Below, piece by piece: positions 39,458 through 48,867 of a stretch of 64,000 nucleotides of DNA. The notes beneath the pieces are model-generated. The model saw nothing but the letters and a program-made list of their open reading frames with translations, did not search any database and was not told the DNA's origin. Every line of letters begins with the position of its first letter. Position 1 is the stretch's first letter. The DNA is taken from contig NZ_QDAE01000001.1 in NCBI RefSeq assembly GCF_003075455.1, positions 124,001 to 188,000 on the forward strand, written 5' to 3'. This DNA is from Arthrobacter sp. Bz4 (GTDB lineage: Bacteria > Actinomycetota > Actinomycetes > Actinomycetales > Micrococcaceae). Made by a program: the position numbers and the translations under genes.

Positions 39458-40585
39458 CTAGAGATTACCCAACCGCTCCCGCAACTTCGCGAACACCCCT
39501 GAACCGCTGCTGGCCAGCTGACCCTCGACAAATTCCTCGCCGCGGAGTTCGGCAAGTTTGCGCAGCAGCTCTTCCTGCGCCTGGTCAACGTTGCGCGGAG
39601 TCTCGACGTTCAGGTGCACCTTGAGGTCACCACGCCCGTACCCGCGGAGGTGGGTGACGCCAAGTCCGCGAAGAGTCACGATCTCGCCCGACTGCGTGCC
39701 TGCTTTGATCCCCAGTTCCTGGTCGCCGTCGAAGGAGGCGAGGTTCACGGTGGTGCCCAGGGCGGCGGCGGTCATCGGCACACTGAGGGTGACGTGGAGG
39801 TCATCACCCTCGCGGAGGAAGGAGGGGTCCGGGTTAACCCGGATCTCCACATAGAGGTCGCCCTGCGGTCCGCCGGCCATACCGGCCTCGCCCTGGCCCC
39901 CCAGTTGAATGCGGGTGCCGGTCGACACGCCTGCGGGCACCTTGATGGTGAGGCTCCGACGGCTACGCACCCGACCGTCGCCGTTGCATTCGTTACAGGG
40001 GTTCGGGATGACGGTGCCGTACCCCTGGCAGGTGCCACACGTGGCACTGGTCATGACCTGGCCCAGGATGGACCGCACCGCACGCTGCACCTGACCCGAC
40101 CCGCCGCAAATGTCGCAGGTTCGGGGGGAAGTGCCGGGCTGGCAGCAGGACCCGTCGCAGGTGGGACACACTGCTGCGGTATCGACGTCGATCTTTTTGT
40201 TGATCCCGAAGACGGCGTCGACCAGGTCGATCCGTACGGCGATCAGGGCGTCCTGGCCGCGACGGGTGCGCGACGGCGGGCCGCTGGCGCCACCGCCGCC
40301 GAAGAATGTTTCGAAGATGTCCTGGAAGGCGAAGCCCGGCCCGGCGTGTCCGCCGCCGAATCCGTTGTCGGTCCCGTTCTCGTTGCCGGTCGTGTCATAC
40401 ACACGCCGTTTCTGCGGGTCCGAGAGCACCTCGTAGGCACGGGTGACCAATTTGAACTCTTCAGAGGCGTCCGGCCCGGAGTTGACGTCCGGGTGCAGCT
40501 TTCGCGCGAGCTTGCGGTAGGCCTTCTTGATTTCCTCGCCGCTCGCATCGCGGTTCACACCGAGGACTTCATAGTGATTACTCAC
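39458..40585 (-). CDS. dnaJ: Chaperone protein DnaJ (DnaJ2 type)
   Basis: The J-domain (residues 1-70) has the HPD triad in [15 protein letters not shown] glycine-rich region follows (about 75-105), then four zinc-binding CxxCxGxG-type repeats: [24 protein letters not shown] and CNECNGDG. The first repeat ends in cysteine, a change also usual in actinobacterial DnaJ2. DnaJ delivers unfolded proteins to DnaK. GTG at 40585. It is preceded by hrcA in the heat-shock operon. Confidence 0.95.
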   Translation of the reverse strand: MSNHYEVLGVNRDASGEEIKKAYRKLARKLHPDVNSGPDASEEFKLVTRAYEVLSDPQKRRVYDTTGNENGTDNGFGGGHAGPGFAFQDIFETFFGGGGASGPPSRTRRGQDALIAVRIDLVDAVFGINKKIDVDTAAVCPTCDGSCCQPGTSPRTCDICGGSGQVQRAVRSILGQVMTSATCGTCQGYGTVIPNPCNECNGDGRVRSRRSLTIKVPAGVSTGTRIQLGGQGEAGMAGGPQGDLYVEIRVNPDPSFLREGDDLHVTLSVPMTAAALGTTVNLASFDGDQELGIKAGTQSGEIVTLRGLGVTHLRGYGRGDLKVHLNVETPRNVDQAQEELLRKLAELRGEEFVEGQLASSGSGVFAKLRERLGNL

Positions 40586-40613
40586 TCCTGCACTTCACTT
40601 CCTATGTCACTGA

Positions 40614-40640
40614 CCGGTGCAGGGCTTGGTGCCCTGCCGG
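40614..40640 (-). other. Hairpin in the hrcA-dnaJ gap
   Basis: CCGGTGCAGGGC and GCCCTGCCGG form a stem of about ten pairs with a small bulge, 30 bases before the dnaJ start. No T run follows on the minus strand. It may be a processing or stability element that sets the hrcA-to-dnaJ ratio. Confidence 0.5.
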
Positions 40641-40691
40641 TATGGGGTCGACTTTTTCTACAACAAGTTCGCTGATGCGGTTACGTCAGGG

Positions 40692-41705
40692 TTAGTCCGT
40701 CAGGATCCGCGATAGGTACCGGGCTACCGCCCGCACCGCCGACATCGACGTCGGGTAGTCCATTCGGGTTGGTCCAAGGACTCCTACCTTGGCCAACGAG
40801 TCGGGACCGTATCCGGTGGCAATCACCGAGGCTTCAGCGAGGCCGCCGTGCGGGTTCTCCCGGCCGATCCGCACCGAGACGCCAAACGCATCCTGCTTCA
40901 TTTCGGAAAGCAGGCGAAGCATTACTACCTGCTCCTCCAGGGCCTCGAGCACCGGCCCGATGCTCAGAGGAAAGTCTACGGTGGATCGGGCCAGGTTGGC
41001 TGTACCAGCCATCACAATCCGGTCATCCCGGTTGATACCTGCCAACTGTTCGAGCGCCCGCGCCAGCACGGTGCCCGCCCTGCGTTGCTGGAACGACAGG
41101 GCTCCCACGGCGAGTGCGAGTTCCTGCGGAAGGGACGCCAGCTTGGTGCCGGCGACGGAACCGAGGAAGTGCTGCCGAAGCTCGGCGAGGGATGATTCGG
41201 GCACCGGTTCGGGCAGCGGGACAACCCGCTGCTGGACTGTTCCGTTGGTCGCTATGAGCACCACCAGTACCTGGTTGGGCGCCAGTAGGACGAACTCCAG
41301 GTGCCGGACGGCTGCGCTACCCAGATGTGGGTATTGGACCACCGCCACCTGATTGGTCAGGTGGGAGAGCAGCCGCACTGTCCGGTCCATGACGTCGTCG
41401 AGATCCTCTGCCTCCTCCAGGAGCGCCTGGATGGCGCGCTTTTCGGCAGCAGACAGAGGCTTGACCTCGGAAATCTGGTCGACAAACAGTCGGTAGCCCT
41501 TGTCGGTGGGGATGCGACCCGAGCTGGTGTGGGGCGCAGTGATCAGCCCCTCTTCCTCCAGGACAGCCATATCATTACGGATGGTGGCCGATGATACCCC
41601 CAGCTGATGCCGCTCCACGAGTGCTTTGGAGCCCACAGGCTCGCGGGAATGCACATAGTCCTCGACGATGGCACGCAACACTTCAAGTCTGCGTGGTTCG
41701 CTCAC
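40692..41705 (-). CDS. hrcA: Heat-inducible transcription repressor HrcA
   Basis: HrcA represses heat-shock genes by binding CIRCE sites. The N-terminal winged helix carries RRLEVLRAIVEDYVHSREPV and QLGVSSATIRNDMAVLEEEG (helix-turn-helix, about residues 30-50). The C-terminal GAF-like domain ends in LGPTRMDYPTSMSAVRAVAR, the family signature. Length is 337 residues. GTG at 41705. A CIRCE-like site lies 41 bases upstream of it, so the operon is self-repressed. Confidence 0.96.
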   Translation of the reverse strand: MSEPRRLEVLRAIVEDYVHSREPVGSKALVERHQLGVSSATIRNDMAVLEEEGLITAPHTSSGRIPTDKGYRLFVDQISEVKPLSAAEKRAIQALLEEAEDLDDVMDRTVRLLSHLTNQVAVVQYPHLGSAAVRHLEFVLLAPNQVLVVLIATNGTVQQRVVPLPEPVPESSLAELRQHFLGSVAGTKLASLPQELALAVGALSFQQRRAGTVLARALEQLAGINRDDRIVMAGTANLARSTVDFPLSIGPVLEALEEQVVMLRLLSEMKQDAFGVSVRIGRENPHGGLAEASVIATGYGPDSLAKVGVLGPTRMDYPTSMSAVRAVARYLSRILTD

Positions 41706-41745
41706 TTTTCACCTCCGCACACGTCTACTGTCTCTTCCGGCAGAT

Positions 41746-41772
41746 CTGGCACTCGACACGCCCAAGTGCCAA
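41746..41772 (-). promoter_or_regulatory. CIRCE operator (HrcA binding site)
   Basis: CTGGCACTC (41746-41754), nine bases, then AAGTGCCAA (41764-41772) match the CIRCE layout TTAGCACTC-N9-GAGTGCTAA, with symmetric arms TGGCACT/AGTGCCA. It lies upstream of hrcA-dnaJ-rsmE, exactly where an autoregulatory site belongs. It is also close to the divergent DUF3097 gene (start 41856). Confidence 0.85.
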
Positions 41773-41855
41773 GTCTAGTACGTTCGAAGGGATTGTTAGC
41801 ATTGAAAATCCCTGGCCGGACCGTCCAGCGGCGAGTCGGGAAGTGAGCAACAATT

Positions 41856-42722
41856 TTGTCCAGTTATGAATGGGGCGCCCAGGACATCTCAGCCCCCCGC
41901 CAGGTTTCCCTGCCAAAGGTTCCGGTCAGCCGGGGCCTGGTTCTGGAGGATGTGCAGAGCGGTTACGTTGGCGCAGTGGTCCGGGTGGAGAAATCTGGTG
42001 GCATGCACGTCATGGTGCTCGAGGACCGGCGCGGCAGACTCAAGACTTTCCCGCTCGGGTTCGGGTTCCACGTCGACGGCGGGCCCGTTGAGGTGGTGGC
42101 ACCCGCGCTGGCACCACCAGCGCCAGCCCGCAAGGTGACGGCGTCGGGATCGGTCAAAGTGGAGGGCGCCCGCGCGAGGACCGCCCGGGCCAGCAGGATC
42201 TGGGTGGAGGGACAGCACGATGCTGAGCTGATCGAAAAAGTGTGGGGCGACGATCTGCGTCTTGAGGGGATCGTCGTCGAGCCGCTGCACGGCGTTGACG
42301 ACCTTGCCGGGATGATCCGCACCTTTAGTCCTGGACCGAACCGCCGGCTCGGTATCCTCGTCGACCATCTGGTAGCGGGGTCGAAGGAACAGCGCATCGC
42401 CCAGGAAGCCATGAAGGTTCCGGGAGCCGCCGCCAACGTCCTGGTGGTGGGACACCCGTATGTCGATGTGTGGCAGGCAATCAAGCCGGCGGCCGTCGGG
42501 CTCACCGCGTGGCCGGTGGTACCACGGGGCCAGGACTGGAAGACCGGAATACTCGCCGGTCTCGGCTGGCCGAACGCCGACAAGGCAGCGGTGGCACATG
42601 GCTGGAAGCGGTTGCTGGGGTGCGTCAATAGTTACTCCGACCTTGAGCCGTCGCTGCTCGGGCGGGTCGAAGAAGTGATCGATTTTTTGACCCCTCCCGG
42701 AGATTTCGACGCGACAATTTAA
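41856..42722 (+). CDS. DUF3097 family protein, 288 aa
   Basis: The protein matches the DUF3097 layout: an N-terminal SVYEWG-like start, GLVLEDVQSGYVGAVVRVEK, a RARTARASRIWVEGQHDAEL segment that resembles a Toprim-like fold with E and DxD-type acids, and HPYVDVWQAIKPAAVGLTAW near the C-terminus. Nucleic-acid cleavage or primase-like activity has been suggested for Toprim folds, but none is known for this family. The likely start is TTG at 41856. Confidence 0.85.
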   Translation: MSSYEWGAQDISAPRQVSLPKVPVSRGLVLEDVQSGYVGAVVRVEKSGGMHVMVLEDRRGRLKTFPLGFGFHVDGGPVEVVAPALAPPAPARKVTASGSVKVEGARARTARASRIWVEGQHDAELIEKVWGDDLRLEGIVVEPLHGVDDLAGMIRTFSPGPNRRLGILVDHLVAGSKEQRIAQEAMKVPGAAANVLVVGHPYVDVWQAIKPAAVGLTAWPVVPRGQDWKTGILAGLGWPNADKAAVAHGWKRLLGCVNSYSDLEPSLLGRVEEVIDFLTPPGDFDATI

Positions 42723-42809
42723 GCCCCAGTGCACGTTTGCTGGCGACGAAGTATCCTAGATAGGAAGGCTCCTGATCAAGGCTGCCCCGAAGCAATAGAG
42801 GATGTTCAG

Positions 42810-43241
42810 TTGTCTAACCCCGCCGACCAGCACGGACACCACGGATCCGAGGACGGCCACGGCCAGCCCCGATCCGCTTTTGAGGGTGCCCCGGCGAATG
42901 CCCTGCCTCTGACCGCGACGGAAGACCGGCAGTGGGCAACCCTGTCGCACTTCGGGGGAATCCTCGGTTTCATTCCGTCGCTGCTCATCCTGCTGATTTT
43001 CAAGAACCGGGGACCTTTCACCGCCCAGGAAGCGCGGGAGGCGTTCAACTTCACCTTCCCGCCGACGGTGTTGGCGTTCGTGGCCTGGCTGCTCTCCCTC
43101 TTGCCAGCGGTCGGCGGCATGTTCGCCGTCGTCAACGCCCTGATCTGGGTGGCAATCGCCGTATCCTCGGTCATTGCCGGGATCCAGGTCAACCGTGGCC
43201 GCCCCTACCGGTACGCGTTCAACCTGCGGCTCTTCCGTTAG
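42810..43241 (+). CDS. DUF4870-like small membrane protein, 143 aa
   Basis: After a hydrophilic histidine-rich N-terminus, the core reads EDRQWATLSHFGGILGFIPS and then TAQEAREAFNFTFPPTVLAF, typical of the DUF4870/Tic20-like family. Three hydrophobic segments are present. Function is unknown. TTG at 42810 follows AGAGGATG. The gene ends four bases before the convergent hemW stop. Confidence 0.78.
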   Translation: MSNPADQHGHHGSEDGHGQPRSAFEGAPANALPLTATEDRQWATLSHFGGILGFIPSLLILLIFKNRGPFTAQEAREAFNFTFPPTVLAFVAWLLSLLPAVGGMFAVVNALIWVAIAVSSVIAGIQVNRGRPYRYAFNLRLFR

Positions 43242-43245
43242 GAAC

Positions 43246-44475
43246 CTAGTCGGGTAGTAGCCTGCGGACGACCGCGTCGGCGAGCAACCGGCCCTTGCCA
43301 GTGAGCGTGATCGTTCCGGCGAAGGCCTCCGCTGCAACGATCAGTTCATCAGCAATCAATCCGGCGACGGCGAGCCGCCCCCCTGGGTGCAGCACCCGGG
43401 TTGGTAGACCCTCGCGCAGCCTGGCGCGAAGCATCACGTCCTCGGTGTAGCGGGTCTCCGCGTCCAGGATTTCGCGGCCAGCGGCCGGTGACACTCCGGT
43501 TGAGAGGCGCTGGGCGTACGCGGTCGGGTGCTTCACATTCCACCAGCGCACACCGCCCAGATGCGAGTGCGCGCCGGGACCAGCTCCCCACCAGTCGTCC
43601 CCACGCCAGTAGGCAAGATTATGCCTGCACTCGTCCGCAGGTGTGCGGGCCCAGTTGCTCACCTCGTACCATCCCAGTCCGGCGGCTGCCATCGCGCGTT
43701 CGGCCAGGGCGTACTTCTCGGCGTGATCGTCGTCGTCGATGTCGGGCACCTCGCCACGGCGGATCCGGGCCGCAAGTTTGGTGCCGTCCTCGATGATCAG
43801 TGCGTAGGCAGAGACGTGGTCCGGACCGTAGGACAGCGCCGCGTCAAGGGTCTGCTGCCAGTCGGCTGCGGACTCCCCCGGGGTGCCGTAGATCAGGTCA
43901 AGGCTGACGCGCAGCCCGGCTTCCCGCGCCCATTGCACGGCCAGTGGCACCCGTTCGGGCGCATGGGTGCGGTCCAGTACCTTCAGCACATGCGGAACAG
44001 CCGACTGCATCCCGAACGACACCCTGGTGAAACCCGCCTGCGCCAGCACCGCAAGTGACTCGGGCGTGACCGAATCGGGGTTGGCCTCCGTGGTGACTTC
44101 AGCGCCTGGTGCGAGGCCCCAGTGCCCGACAGCGGTGCGCAGCACCGTCGCCAGATCGGCTGCGGGGAGGAGGGTGGGAGTGCCGCCGCCGAAGAACACT
44201 GTCGATAGCTGGCGTGGCGCGGTGCCGGAAGCGGTCAGGACACCGGCTGCGAGGTCCAGTTCAGCGCTGACCGTTGCGGCATAGCGGTCTTGCGATGCGC
44301 CCCCACCCAGTTCAGTGGCCGTGTAGGTGTTGAAGTCGCAGTAGCCGCAGCGCACGGCGCAGAACGGGATGTGGACGTAGAGCCCCAGCTTCCGGTCGGC
44401 GCTGCCGATGGCGGCCTGCTCCGGCAGCAGGCCGCTTTCCGGCGCTGGCAAGCCAAGAGGGAGGGCACCTGGCAT
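43246..44475 (-). CDS. hemW: Radical SAM haem chaperone HemW
   Basis: The iron-sulfur cluster motif CAVRCGYCDFNTYT (about residues 38-51) and the following radical SAM core with GTPTLLPAADL define a HemN/HemW protein. HemN proper has an extra N-terminal cysteine, which I do not see, so HemW, the haem-insertion chaperone, is the better name. The C-terminal HemN_C domain contains EDVMLRARLREGLP. It lies one to two bases after lepA, the usual lepA-hemW pair. Confidence 0.92.
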   Translation of the reverse strand: MPGALPLGLPAPESGLLPEQAAIGSADRKLGLYVHIPFCAVRCGYCDFNTYTATELGGGASQDRYAATVSAELDLAAGVLTASGTAPRQLSTVFFGGGTPTLLPAADLATVLRTAVGHWGLAPGAEVTTEANPDSVTPESLAVLAQAGFTRVSFGMQSAVPHVLKVLDRTHAPERVPLAVQWAREAGLRVSLDLIYGTPGESAADWQQTLDAALSYGPDHVSAYALIIEDGTKLAARIRRGEVPDIDDDDHAEKYALAERAMAAAGLGWYEVSNWARTPADECRHNLAYWRGDDWWGAGPGAHSHLGGVRWWNVKHPTAYAQRLSTGVSPAAGREILDAETRYTEDVMLRARLREGLPTRVLHPGGRLAVAGLIADELIVAAEAFAGTITLTGKGRLLADAVVRRLLPD

Positions 44476-44477
44476 TG

Positions 44478-46331
44478 CTACTTCTTGACCTTGTCCTTGG
44501 ACTCGTCGGTGGTGAGGGCTGCGATGAAGGCTTCCTGCGGGACTTCGACGCGTCCCACCATCTTCATCCGTTTCTTGCCTTCCTTCTGTTTCTCCAGAAG
44601 TTTGCGTTTACGGGTGATGTCACCGCCGTAGCACTTCGCGAGGACGTCCTTGCGGATGGCCCTGATGCTTTCCCTGGCAATAATCCGTGACCCGATGGCC
44701 GCCTGGATGGGGACCTCGAACTGCTGCCGTGGGATGAGTTCACGCAGCTTGCCGGTCATCATGACGCCATAGGCGTAGGCCTTGTCGCGGTGGGTGATGG
44801 CCGAGAACGCATCGACCTGCTCGCCCTGCAGCATGATGTCGACCTTGACCAGGTCGGCGACCTGGTCGCCGTCGCTCTTCCAGTCCAGCGAGCCGTACCC
44901 GCGGGTCCGGGATTTGAGGATGTCGAAGAAGTCGAACACGATCTCGGCCAGTGGCAGTCGGTACCGGATCTCCACCCGGTCCTCGGAGAGGTAATCCATT
45001 CCGCCCATCACGCCGCGCCGGCTCTGGCACAGCTCCATGATGGCACCGACGAACTCGGTGGGCGCCAGGATGGTCGCCGAAACCATAGGCTCGCGGACCT
45101 CGGCGATTTTCCCGGTCGGGTACTCGCTGGGGTTGGTCACGTGGACCATCTTTTTGTCCTCGAGTGTCACCAGGTATTCCACGTTGGGTGCCGTGGAGAT
45201 CAGGTTGAGGTTATGCTCGCGCTCGAGCCGCTCCCTGGTGATCTCCAGGTGAAGGAGCCCGAGGAAGCCCACCCGGAACCCGAAGCCCAGTGCCGCGGAG
45301 GTCTCGGGTTCGTAGACGAGCGCTGCATCGTTGAGCATCAGCTTTTCCAGCGCGTCGCGAAGCACCGGGTAATCGGTGCCGTCCAGCGGGTACAGACCGG
45401 AGAAGACCATGGGCTTCGCATCGGCATATCCGGGCAGGGACGCCTGGGCGGGCTTGGCCAGGTTGGTAACCGTGTCACCCACCTTGGACAGCCGGACGTC
45501 TTTCACACCAGTGATGAGGTAGCCGACCTCACCCACTCCAAGCCCCTTGGATGGGGTGGGCTCCGGGGAGCTGACGCCAATTTCGAGGAGCTCGTGACTG
45601 GCGCGGGTGGACATCATCTGGATCCGCTCGCGGGGATGCAGCATGCCGTCGACCACGCGGACGTAGGTGACGACACCGCGGTAGGTGTCATACACGGAGT
45701 CGAAGATCATCGCCCGTGCGGGGGCGTTGGGGTCACCAACAGGAGGCGGCAGGTCCCTGACAATCTTGTCCAGCAGTGCTTCGACCCCCATACCGGTCTT
45801 CCCGGAGACCCTGAGGACGTCGTCGGGATCGCCACCGATCAGGTTCGCCAGCTCGGCAGCATACTTCTCGGGCTGGGCGGCGGGCAGGTCGATCTTGTTC
45901 AGGACCGGAATGATGGTGAGGTTGTTTTCCATCGCCAGGTAAAGGTTGGCAAGTGTCTGGGCTTCGATCCCCTGGGCGGCATCGACCAGCAGGATCGCCC
46001 CTTCGCAGGCCGCGAGCGACCGGGAAACCTCGTAGGTGAAGTCAACGTGGCCTGGCGTGTCGATCATGTTCAGCGCGTGGCTGACACCGTCGAGTTCCCA
46101 GGGCAGCCGCACCGCCTGGGATTTGATGGTGATGCCACGTTCACGCTCGATGTCCATCCGGTCCAGGTATTGGGCCTTCATGTCACGCTGCTCGACGACG
46201 CCGGTGAGCTGCAGCATCCTGTCCGCCAGGGTGGACTTCCCATGATCGATGTGCGCGATGATGCAGAAGTTTCTGATAATCGCCGGATCAGTGGCGGCGG
46301 GCACCGGTGAGGTGCGGGCCTTGGGTGACAC
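44478..46331 (-). CDS. lepA: Elongation factor 4
   Basis: LepA is a translational GTPase that acts on ribosomes in an EF-G-like way. Seen: [20 protein letters not shown] (G1), [14 protein letters not shown] (switch I), [20 protein letters not shown] (G3) and [14 protein letters not shown] (G4). The C-terminal LepA-specific domain ends in [20 protein letters not shown], then the basic [20 protein letters not shown] tail. GTG at 46331 follows AAGGA; the frame to 46379 adds 16 unlikely residues. 617 residues. Confidence 0.96.
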   Translation of the reverse strand: MSPKARTSPVPAATDPAIIRNFCIIAHIDHGKSTLADRMLQLTGVVEQRDMKAQYLDRMDIERERGITIKSQAVRLPWELDGVSHALNMIDTPGHVDFTYEVSRSLAACEGAILLVDAAQGIEAQTLANLYLAMENNLTIIPVLNKIDLPAAQPEKYAAELANLIGGDPDDVLRVSGKTGMGVEALLDKIVRDLPPPVGDPNAPARAMIFDSVYDTYRGVVTYVRVVDGMLHPRERIQMMSTRASHELLEIGVSSPEPTPSKGLGVGEVGYLITGVKDVRLSKVGDTVTNLAKPAQASLPGYADAKPMVFSGLYPLDGTDYPVLRDALEKLMLNDAALVYEPETSAALGFGFRVGFLGLLHLEITRERLEREHNLNLISTAPNVEYLVTLEDKKMVHVTNPSEYPTGKIAEVREPMVSATILAPTEFVGAIMELCQSRRGVMGGMDYLSEDRVEIRYRLPLAEIVFDFFDILKSRTRGYGSLDWKSDGDQVADLVKVDIMLQGEQVDAFSAITHRDKAYAYGVMMTGKLRELIPRQQFEVPIQAAIGSRIIARESIRAIRKDVLAKCYGGDITRKRKLLEKQKEGKKRMKMVGRVEVPQEAFIAALTTDESKDKVKK

Positions 46332-46516
46332 TGGACATTCCTTACTGTTGCGAGGGCTGCTGCGCGGCAACCGTTTCAACTACAACGACAGGGTTTGGAG
46401 CGAGGTGAACCCACCTCTCGGGCGGGATTTGTTAAACCAGCCCCTGCTAACAGTCTCCCACGAGCTGGCGGGTGATCTGGAACTGCCTGGACTGGGCAAA
46501 CTGTATCCTTTACCGC

Positions 46517-46996
46517 ATGTCATTTGATTCCCGATCCTTCCTGCGGCTGGCCCGCACCATTGTGCGGGCACTGCAGCCGCCGAAGCGGCGATCCGGACCG
46601 GCCCGGAAACCAGCCGCCTACCCTGGTGATTTCACCGGCACCCCGAAGGTCAGCTATTCGCCCCGAGCCGATGATGTCCCGGATGCGGGGGAAATTGTCT
46701 GGGCCTGGGTGCCCTATGAAGAGGACCACCGTCAGGGCAAGGACCGCCCGGTCCTGCTGATCGGCAACCACCGGGGCAGGCTGCTGGGACTGACGCTGAC
46801 TAGCCGCGACCGGAATGGAACCGGCAGATCGGATCCGGCCTACGTCGATATCGGGTCCGGCTCGTGGGACGTCAAGGGCAGACCGAGCGAAGTGAAAACC
46901 GATCGGATCATTCAACTGACACCGGCGGATGTCAGGCGGATCGGTGCTGTACTCCCCCGAGCGAAGTTTGATCGTGTGGTGGCGCGGCTGGGCTGA
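46517..46996 (+). CDS. PemK/MazF-family toxin-like protein, orphan, 159 aa
   Basis: The C-terminal 110 residues form a PemK-like fold: GEIVWAWVPYEEDHRQGKDR, PVLLIGNHRGRLLGLTLTSR, then EVKTDRIIQLTPADVRRIGA. The family includes ribosome-independent RNases of toxin-antitoxin pairs. An N-terminal basic extension of about 45 residues is not part of the toxin fold. No antitoxin gene is beside it; the neighbours are lepA and rpsT. It may be a domesticated form or a widespread orphan in Arthrobacter relatives. A -10 box TATCCT (46504-46509) ends seven bases before the ATG. Confidence 0.8.
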   Translation: MSFDSRSFLRLARTIVRALQPPKRRSGPARKPAAYPGDFTGTPKVSYSPRADDVPDAGEIVWAWVPYEEDHRQGKDRPVLLIGNHRGRLLGLTLTSRDRNGTGRSDPAYVDIGSGSWDVKGRPSEVKTDRIIQLTPADVRRIGAVLPRAKFDRVVARLG

Positions 46997-47230
46997 GTCA
47001 TTGTGGCTGCCCAATTTTCCATGCGGGACCTTCCACATGCGGCGCCGCGCTCAGACAGACCGGCTGCCGGGACTAATCCGTGCATCTCTGGTAATCTAGA
47101 CAGCTGTGTGTCCGCGCAGGTCGACGGGCACTTTAGTCCAATCGCCTACGGTATCCCCACGCCGCTCAGTCATTGGTTGAACTGAATTACCCTCACGACC
47201 AGTCCGCAATACAAAGAGAGTTCTAAATAC
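46997..47230 (+). promoter_or_regulatory. rpsT upstream region
   Basis: The gap before rpsT holds a possible -10 box TAATCT at about 47091-47096 and a leader of over 100 bases ending in AGAGAG, the likely ribosome binding site. S20 autoregulation is known in E. coli; whether this leader does so here is unclear. Confidence 0.35.
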
Positions 47231-47491
47231 GTGGCAAATATCAAGTCCCAGAAAAAGCGCATTCTCACCAACGAGAAGGCGCGCCAGCGCAACAACTCGG
47301 TTAAGTCCGAGCTGAAAACGGCCATCCGCGCCGTAAACACTGCGATCGGTTCCGCTGACAAGGAAGCTGCAACCAGCCTCCTCCAGTCGGCAAGCCGCAA
47401 GCTGGACAAGGCTGTCAGCAAGGGTGTCGTGCACAAGAACAACGCAGCGAACCACAAGTCTGCGATCTCGAAGAAGGTCAACGCTCTCTAA
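47231..47491 (+). CDS. rpsT: 30S ribosomal protein S20
   Basis: The 86-residue basic protein begins [20 protein letters not shown] and runs in the two long helices of S20, with a C-terminal [19 protein letters not shown]. It binds 16S rRNA at the base of the 30S body. The start is GTG at 47231. A terminator follows at 47518. Confidence 0.97.
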   Translation: MANIKSQKKRILTNEKARQRNNSVKSELKTAIRAVNTAIGSADKEAATSLLQSASRKLDKAVSKGVVHKNNAANHKSAISKKVNAL

Positions 47492-47517
47492 CCAGAGCCT
47501 AATCGTTCGACGATTTC

Positions 47518-47547
47518 CAGATGGCTGGCCTTCGGGCCGGCCATCTG
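47518..47547 (+). terminator. Terminator after rpsT
   Basis: CAGATGGCTGGCC (47518-47530) pairs with GGCCGGCCATCTG (47535-47547) through a TTCG tetraloop, with one mismatch, followed by TCGTTT. It closes rpsT. Confidence 0.85.
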
Positions 47548-47628
47548 TCGTTTAACCGGTTGATCCCTTCGCCTTACGCGCCTTCAACCGACCAACGCCG
47601 CCTAAAACGGCTGCCGCGCCACATATAA

Positions 47629-47663
47629 CTACAGCGCGAGACGGTATCTACAGCGCGAGACGG
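47629..47663. repeat. Direct repeat, 16 bp, two copies
   Basis: CTACAGCGCGAGACGG appears at 47629-47644 and 47648-47663, a 19-base period, in the gap between convergent rpsT and holA. Confidence 0.85.
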
Positions 47664-47762
47664 GTCAGGCGCGGTACGTTCAGGTCGCAGAGAGGGCAAG
47701 CGGGTGCGCAGTGACTCGGAGCGCCGTCCGGGCCTAGCGGCACTTCAGACCGTACAGAGCCG

Positions 47763-48779
47763 CTAGCCGCGGCCAGCGAGGGCGATGGTGGTGACTGCGC
47801 GTTCGACGGCGTACACCGGATCCCGGGAGGCGCCCTTCACCTGGGCATCGGCTTCCGCAAGCACCTGAATGCACTCAACCAGACCTTCGGAACTGAAGCG
47901 CTGGGCGTCGCGTCGGGCCTGGTCTACCTGCCAGGGCGCCATCCCGAGCTCTTTTGCTAGCTGGGCGGAGCTCCCCCGCACCTGATGGACCTTCGCTACG
48001 GCCCGGACCTTCATCGCAAGGGCCGCCGTCAGGAGTACTGGATCGGCGCCGGTCGCCAGGGCATGCCGGAGCATTGACAGGGCCTGTCCTCCACGGCCAG
48101 CCAATGCCGCGTCTGCCACCTTGAACCCGGTGACCTCCACCCGGCCGCCGTAGTACTTCTCGACGGTCTCCTCGGTGATTTCACCGGCCGTATCAGAAAT
48201 CAATTGTTGACAGGCTGCCGCCAGCTCGGCGAGCTGGGACCCGACCGCTGCCACCAGCGCCCGCAGGGCTCCACCGCCGATCCGCCGGCCCGCGGCCCTG
48301 AACTCCTCGACAACAAAGTCTGTCTTGTCCGAGTCCTTCTTCAACGGCTGACAGTCGACAACGGTTGCCCCGGAAGACTTGAGTGCGTCAAGAAGCTTCT
48401 TGCCACGGTTTCCGCCGCTGTGATGCATCACCAGCACGACATCGGGGGCAGGATCGGTCAGGTATCCGAGCGTGTCCTGAAGAAAGTCGTCGTTCATTTG
48501 GGCGAGGCCGCTCACCTCGATCAATTTGGCCTCCCCAAACAGGGATGGGCTCCCGTGGATGGTGAGATCGCCTGCCTCGTACTTGCCGGCGTCCAGCTTC
48601 ACGTCTTCAAGGTCTGGACGTGCATCCCGCAGGCTGCGACGAATGCGTTCGACTGCCTGGCCGGCGGCATACTCCTCGGGGCCGCTGAGCAGCACCACTG
48701 GTGCGGGTACAACGGTTCGCCAGTGCATCCCTGAGCTTCCAGCTGATTCCCTGCGGGATGCGGCGGGCCTGGAAGTCAC
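47763..48779 (-). CDS. holA: DNA polymerase III subunit delta
   Basis: HolA is the clamp-loader subunit that opens the beta clamp. The AAA+-like fold shows VVLLSGPEEYAAGQAVERIR at the N-terminus, PDVVLVMHHSGGNRGKKLLD in the middle and the C-terminal collar with LAGRGGQALSMLRHALATGA. Length of 338 residues is typical. GTG at 48779 has AGGAG eight bases upstream, which fixes the start. It follows comEC, a common arrangement. Confidence 0.93.
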   Translation of the reverse strand: MTSRPAASRRESAGSSGMHWRTVVPAPVVLLSGPEEYAAGQAVERIRRSLRDARPDLEDVKLDAGKYEAGDLTIHGSPSLFGEAKLIEVSGLAQMNDDFLQDTLGYLTDPAPDVVLVMHHSGGNRGKKLLDALKSSGATVVDCQPLKKDSDKTDFVVEEFRAAGRRIGGGALRALVAAVGSQLAELAAACQQLISDTAGEITEETVEKYYGGRVEVTGFKVADAALAGRGGQALSMLRHALATGADPVLLTAALAMKVRAVAKVHQVRGSSAQLAKELGMAPWQVDQARRDAQRFSSEGLVECIQVLAEADAQVKGASRDPVYAVERAVTTIALAGRG

Positions 48780-48867
48780 GTAGTTGCTCCTGGTGGTTGG
48801 TAGATGGAACGAGTCCTCAGCGTCAACTGTGCCACGGGCGGGACCTGCGGCAAAGCGGACAAGCGGG

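Noticed and set aside
39614-40675. 353-codon open frame on the plus strand
   Set aside because: It is antisense to dnaJ; dnaJ motifs, start and operon place are convincing.
44790-46310. 506-codon open frame on the plus strand
   Set aside because: It is antisense to lepA, whose GTPase motifs are all clear. Its composition (repetitive G, D, H, V, Q) is that of an opposite-strand shadow in GC-rich DNA.
47003-47185. 60-codon open frame upstream of rpsT
   Set aside because: It lies in the rpsT leader and promoter region and has no recognised ribosome binding site or family.
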